Below the pieces are notes generated by a model. That model saw nothing but the letters and a program-made list of their open reading frames with translations. It did not search any database and was not told the DNA's origin. Positions 61,314 to 64,000 of a stretch of DNA of 64,000 nt are shown here, piece after piece (position 1 is the first letter of the stretch; each line of letters opens with the position of its first letter). Source of the stretch: Bin5 sp022821545 (lineage in GTDB: Bacteria > Chloroflexota > Anaerolineae > Caldilineales > Caldilineaceae); NCBI GenBank assembly GCA_963664085.2, contig CAXXLO010000002.1:1488001-1552000 (forward strand). The letters run 5' to 3'. A program made the translations under genes and the position numbers.

Positions 61314-62383
61314 CAGAAGCTCCCGTCGCGCGTCTCAAAGTGGGTCGGTTTATCCAGCGATGCGCCGTCGTTCTGCACCCAGTCTGCGATCCACTGCAGC
61401 ATCTGGTGCAGCGAGACGCGCGGGTAGCCAAACAGCTGCGCGGCCTTGGCCGCGTTGTTGAGCAGCGCCGTCGGCGCCTCCTCGCCGCTGAAACGGACCT
61501 CTTTGCCGAACATGCCCCCCAGTATCTGGGCTACGCGGCGCACCGAGACCGTCTCCGGCCCGGTTACGTTCAGCACGAACGGCGGCGCCGCGCAGTGGTC
61601 GAGCAGCGCAATCGCCTGCGCGTTGGCGTCCCCTTGCCAGATCACATTGGCCGCGCCCATGTCGAGAGTGACGGGCTCGCCGGCGTGTACCTGGCGGGCG
61701 ATGTCCACCAGAACGCCGTAACGCATCTCGACCGCATAATTGAGGCGGACGATGGCGCAGCGCAGGCCGTGCCGCCGCGAAAAGTATTCGAAGATGCGCT
61801 CGCGCCCCAGGCAGGACATCGCGTATTCGCCGACCGGATCCAGGGGGGCGTCCTCAAGGGGACCGCCCGCGACGACCGGCGCCAGCGGATAAACGTTGCC
61901 GGTGGAGAAGGCGACGATGCGGGCGTTCAGATAGCGCTCGCAGATCAGCGCCGGCAGGTACGTGTTGATGCCCCAGGTCATGTGCTGACTGCCGGTCGTG
62001 CCGAACTTCTGACCCGCCATGTAGATCACGCTGCCGCTGTCTGGCAGCGAGGCCAGCTGCGACCGGTCCAGCAGGTCGCACGTGATCGTCTGCACGCCCC
62101 ACGCCTCCAGCTGATCGCGCGTGCCCGGCTGGCTGAAGCGGGCGACACCGTAGACGCGGTGCGGCGAGTTCAGCTCATCGAGGGCGCGCACCGCCATCCG
62201 CGCCAGCGTGGGGCCCATCTTGCCGCTGACGCCGAGAATCACCAGGTCCGAGTCCAGCCTTTCAAGGGCGGCCAGTGCCGCGGCCGACGGCGCCGAGAGC
62301 AGCAGGTCCAGCTCCTCTTCGCTGCGCGGCCCGGTGGTTGCGATCTGCTCTTCGCTGCTGCTTGCCAGTGATGCTGCGCTCAT
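61313..62383 (-). CDS. NAD(P)-dependent epimerase/dehydratase family protein
   Basis: 356-residue extended SDR-like protein with a 45-residue N-terminal extension. The nucleotide loop is VILGVSGKMGPTLARM, with GxxGxxGP-like spacing that departs from the standard. The usual YxxxK is not obvious: FSTGNVYPL gives the Ser position, and the GEYAMSCLGRE stretch (Tyr with Arg-Glu rather than Lys) takes the catalytic place. It may bind but not catalyse. It is the first gene of the minus-strand operon and has a strong promoter at 62476-62504. Confidence 0.82.
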   Translation of the reverse strand: MSAASLASSSEEQIATTGPRSEEELDLLLSAPSAAALAALERLDSDLVILGVSGKMGPTLARMAVRALDELNSPHRVYGVARFSQPGTRDQLEAWGVQTITCDLLDRSQLASLPDSGSVIYMAGQKFGTTGSQHMTWGINTYLPALICERYLNARIVAFSTGNVYPLAPVVAGGPLEDAPLDPVGEYAMSCLGRERIFEYFSRRHGLRCAIVRLNYAVEMRYGVLVDIARQVHAGEPVTLDMGAANVIWQGDANAQAIALLDHCAAPPFVLNVTGPETVSVRRVAQILGGMFGKEVRFSGEEAPTALLNNAAKAAQLFGYPRVSLHQMLQWIADWVQNDGASLDKPTHFETRDGSF

Positions 62384-62410
62384 CGTTGCCCTCTCTCCTT
62401 GACGCGCCTT

Positions 62411-62440
62411 CTGAATTCAAACCGTCTGTATTCAAACTCT
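62411..62440. repeat. 15-bp tandem repeat in the epimerase leader
   Basis: CTGAATTCAAACCGT (62411-62425) and CTGTATTCAAACTCT (62426-62440) are adjacent near-copies, located between the promoter at 62476-62504 and the start at 62383. Confidence 0.7.
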
Positions 62441-62475
62441 TGTGGCCGGCTATGCCCTTCTGACAGGCTTTTGTG

Positions 62476-62504
62476 ACTGTAATATAGAACAGAGTGGGTG
62501 TCAA
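62476..62504 (-). promoter_or_regulatory. Sigma70-type promoter for the 62383-59244 operon
   Basis: Minus strand: TTGACA (62504-62499), 17 nt, TACAGT (62481-62476). It faces the epimerase gene and is divergent to the promoter at 62542-62570. Confidence 0.7.
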
Positions 62505-62541
62505 TGTTATCAGGAATTTCCCAATGAAAACTATCCTGTCT

Positions 62542-62570
62542 TTGACAGCCCAATCAAATTCTGTTACAGT
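62542..62570 (+). promoter_or_regulatory. Sigma70-type promoter for the fourth binding-protein gene
   Basis: TTGACA at 62542-62547, 17 nt, TACAGT at 62565-62570. It is identical in both hexamers to the divergent promoter. The 37 bp between the two -35 boxes hold a CAGGA/TCCTG inverted repeat that could be a shared operator. Confidence 0.7.
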
Positions 62571-62758
62571 GCCGGACACTTCAGTACAAATACCTCTGAA
62601 TTGACGAACCGTTTCACCCGAGCGGCAGTCCCGATGTTTGCGAGTTTAAACCTTGTCAGCATTGGCGAGCCTGTCGCTTGCAACGCAACGCAGAGAAACT
62701 CGATCTTTGTTCGCCTGCAGTAAGAATTTCCCGGTCTTTCAATCCAAAGGAGGAAGGC

Positions 62759-64000
62759 ATGAGTATCTCAAAGAACGGCGTAAGTCGGCGTGATTTCCTG
62801 AGGCTGTCTGCGGTTACAGCCCTCTCCGGAATCGGCGCAACCGCGTTGGCGGCCTGCGCGCCGGCGCCAGCCCAACAGGCAGCCGGCGACATGGCAGGCG
62901 ATGAGCCCGCCATGGCCCAACAGACGATCACCTACTGGGATTGGTGGGGCCCGGCCGCCAATGAGACCAGCAAAGCGCTCTTCGACCGGCTGCCGGTCGC
63001 CTTGGGAGAGTCGAACCCTGAGCTGGAGCTGAACTATCAGAACGTTCCCTTCGGTGAATACTTCGTCAAATTCCTGGCCGCGCATGCCGCCGACGATACG
63101 CCCGATGTCATGCACAGCTCCGTCTACTGGGCCCGTGACTTCTACGACAAGGGCGCGCTGCTGGACCTGACGCCCTCGATCGAGATAACGCCCGATCTGG
63201 CGCCCGAAAACTTCCTCGACGGAGCCTTGCTGCAGGCGACAAAGGGGCCTGCGCAGTACGGCGTACTTGGCGAGGGGCCGGACAGCAACCAGATCTTCTT
63301 CAACACCGACCTGTTTGACGAGGCCGGCGTTACAACCGACCCCGACGAGATCGCAACCTGGGGCTGGGCGGACTTCACCGACGCAGCCAAGGAGTTGACC
63401 AAGCGTGACGGCGACGAAGTCGTTCAGTCGGGCTTCCTCGTCGGCACGCCAACCGCCCAGACGCTCAGCATCTGGGCCAGTTGCCACAACGTCGGCTTTT
63501 ATTCCAAGAACGATGCCGGTATTGAGAACGGGATCGGCTTCAACGAAAAGAACGCCGCCGTCAACGGCCTGAACTGGTTCCTGGACCTGCTGCACGTGCA
63601 TCAGGTTTCCCAGCCGATCGCCCCTGAACGCCAGGACTGGGCGCAGTTCCAGCAGGGAAAGGCTGCGATGGCGCAATCCGGCCCCTGGCAATATGGGCCT
63701 CTGTCGAATGACCTGCCCGATCTGAACTGGTTCACGATGCTGTGGCCCGCCGCGCCGGTCGACGGCGGCAAGCAGGGCACCGCCCACTGGAACAACATGC
63801 TGGTTGTGCCCACCAAGTCGCCCAATAAAGATGCCGGCTGGGCCTTCCTCGAATTCTGGTGCGGGCTCGGCTGGATGCTGGAGCGCTTCGCGATCGGCAG
63901 CTGGTTGGCGCCCCGCAAGGACTTCTACGAAACGCCCGAATACCAGGCCGCCCTGCAGGAGCTGCCGGTTCTGAGGATGGTCCCGCTGGCGTCAGCGTCG
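62759..64000 (+). CDS. Extracellular solute-binding lipoprotein with Tat-type signal, 3' end beyond the window
   Basis: At least 414 residues of a family 1 sugar-binding protein. The signal has SRRDFLR (Tat) at 9-15 and a lipobox LAAC before APAPAQQ. The mature protein begins with an Ala/Gln/Asp-rich linker, then TITYWDWWGPAANE and the usual binding-protein pattern. AAAGGAGGAAGG precedes the ATG at 62759, the best ribosome site in the window. It is divergent to the Gfo/DHDPS/epimerase operon and likely heads its importer; permeases would follow beyond the edge. Confidence 0.93.
   Translation, partial: MSISKNGVSRRDFLRLSAVTALSGIGATALAACAPAPAQQAAGDMAGDEPAMAQQTITYWDWWGPAANETSKALFDRLPVALGESNPELELNYQNVPFGEYFVKFLAAHAADDTPDVMHSSVYWARDFYDKGALLDLTPSIEITPDLAPENFLDGALLQATKGPAQYGVLGEGPDSNQIFFNTDLFDEAGVTTDPDEIATWGWADFTDAAKELTKRDGDEVVQSGFLVGTPTAQTLSIWASCHNVGFYSKNDAGIENGIGFNEKNAAVNGLNWFLDLLHVHQVSQPIAPERQDWAQFQQGKAAMAQSGPWQYGPLSNDLPDLNWFTMLWPAAPVDGGKQGTAHWNNMLVVPTKSPNKDAGWAFLEFWCGLGWMLERFAIGSWLAPRKDFYETPEYQAALQELPVLRMVPLASAS

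Noticed and set aside
1..64000. tRNA, rRNA or known riboswitch
   Set aside because: I found no cloverleaf with a TTC-loop signature, no rRNA-like block, and no cobalamin riboswitch-like box before the B12-dependent enzyme, though a covariance search was not possible.

Overview
The window looks like a chromosomal segment of a GC-rich free-living or host-associated Chloroflexota bacterium, probably of the Caldilineaceae type. This is an inference from gene content: many lipobox (LxAC) sugar-binding proteins, many CUT1-type permeases without an ATPase, creatininase-family, phytanoyl-CoA dioxygenase, enolase-superfamily, DUF362 and Uma2 proteins, and a diol dehydratase with fused subunits. No rRNA, tRNA or CRISPR array was seen. 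Most of the window is dense, GC-rich catabolic and transport DNA. Three stretches are visibly AT-richer or decayed: 20.4-22.6 kb, 52.5-57.0 kb and 57.0-59.2 kb.

Layout. 1-2017 (-): a solute-binding lipoprotein and a partial permease. 2426-7423 (+): a hydroxyacid dehydrogenase, two permeases and a second binding lipoprotein, closed by a strong terminator at 7498. 7588-15400 (-): a glycosidase-like propeller protein, a D-cysteine desulfhydrase-like enzyme, an ABC exporter, B12-dependent diol dehydratase (small subunit plus fused large-medium subunit) and a VOC protein. 15441-18865 (-): an orphan nucleotidyltransferase, a class III aminotransferase, a tagaturonate epimerase-family protein and a small coupled ORF. 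19027-20292 (+): a LarA-like racemase. 20543-22547 (+): a three-gene overlapping cassette of unknown function led by a TIGR04255-type protein. 22815-25669 (-): a rhamnonate dehydratase-like enzyme, Uma2, PhyH, HicB and an internally deleted hicA. 26064-33632 (+): a zinc-motif protein, a C-rich/G4 tract, DUF362, amidohydrolase, a membrane propeller protein, creatininase and GNAT. 33696-37014 (-): a PPOX-fold protein, a HEPN/MNT toxin-antitoxin pair, amidohydrolase and SDR. 37229-43350 (+): guaA, a TPR protein, a serine beta-lactamase/PBP-fold protein, a translin homologue, a cluster of four hairpins and a second creatininase. 43407-52467 (-): one eight-gene operon with a third sugar-type importer and DegT, polysaccharide-deacetylase, nitrilase, class V aminotransferase and M20 enzymes. 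52468-54592: about 2 kb without genes, carrying repeated palindromic motifs. 54593-56824 (-): a probable type II restriction-modification pair. 57.0-59.2 kb: decayed mobile DNA (recombinase stub, interrupted terminase-like gene). 59244-62383 (-): Gfo/Idh/MocA, DHDPS-family and epimerase genes, divergent from a fourth binding protein that runs off the end at 64000.

How it works together. The window reads as a set of uptake-plus-catabolism modules for sugars, sugar acids and amides. The importers have no ATP-binding subunit here, so they presumably share one encoded elsewhere. Promoters of several modules fit one strict pattern, TTGACA, 17 nt, TAnACT or TACAGT. The 5' regions of many modules carry short imperfect tandem repeats with periods of 14, 15, 16, 21 or 28 bp, and some spacers are built from degenerate heptamers. 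The most interesting unexplained items are the TIGR04255 cassette, the promoter-linked repeat arrays, the heptamer array at 51012-51102, the hairpin cluster at 42455-42565, the duplicated palindromic blocks at 52.9-54.4 kb and the crippled HicA.
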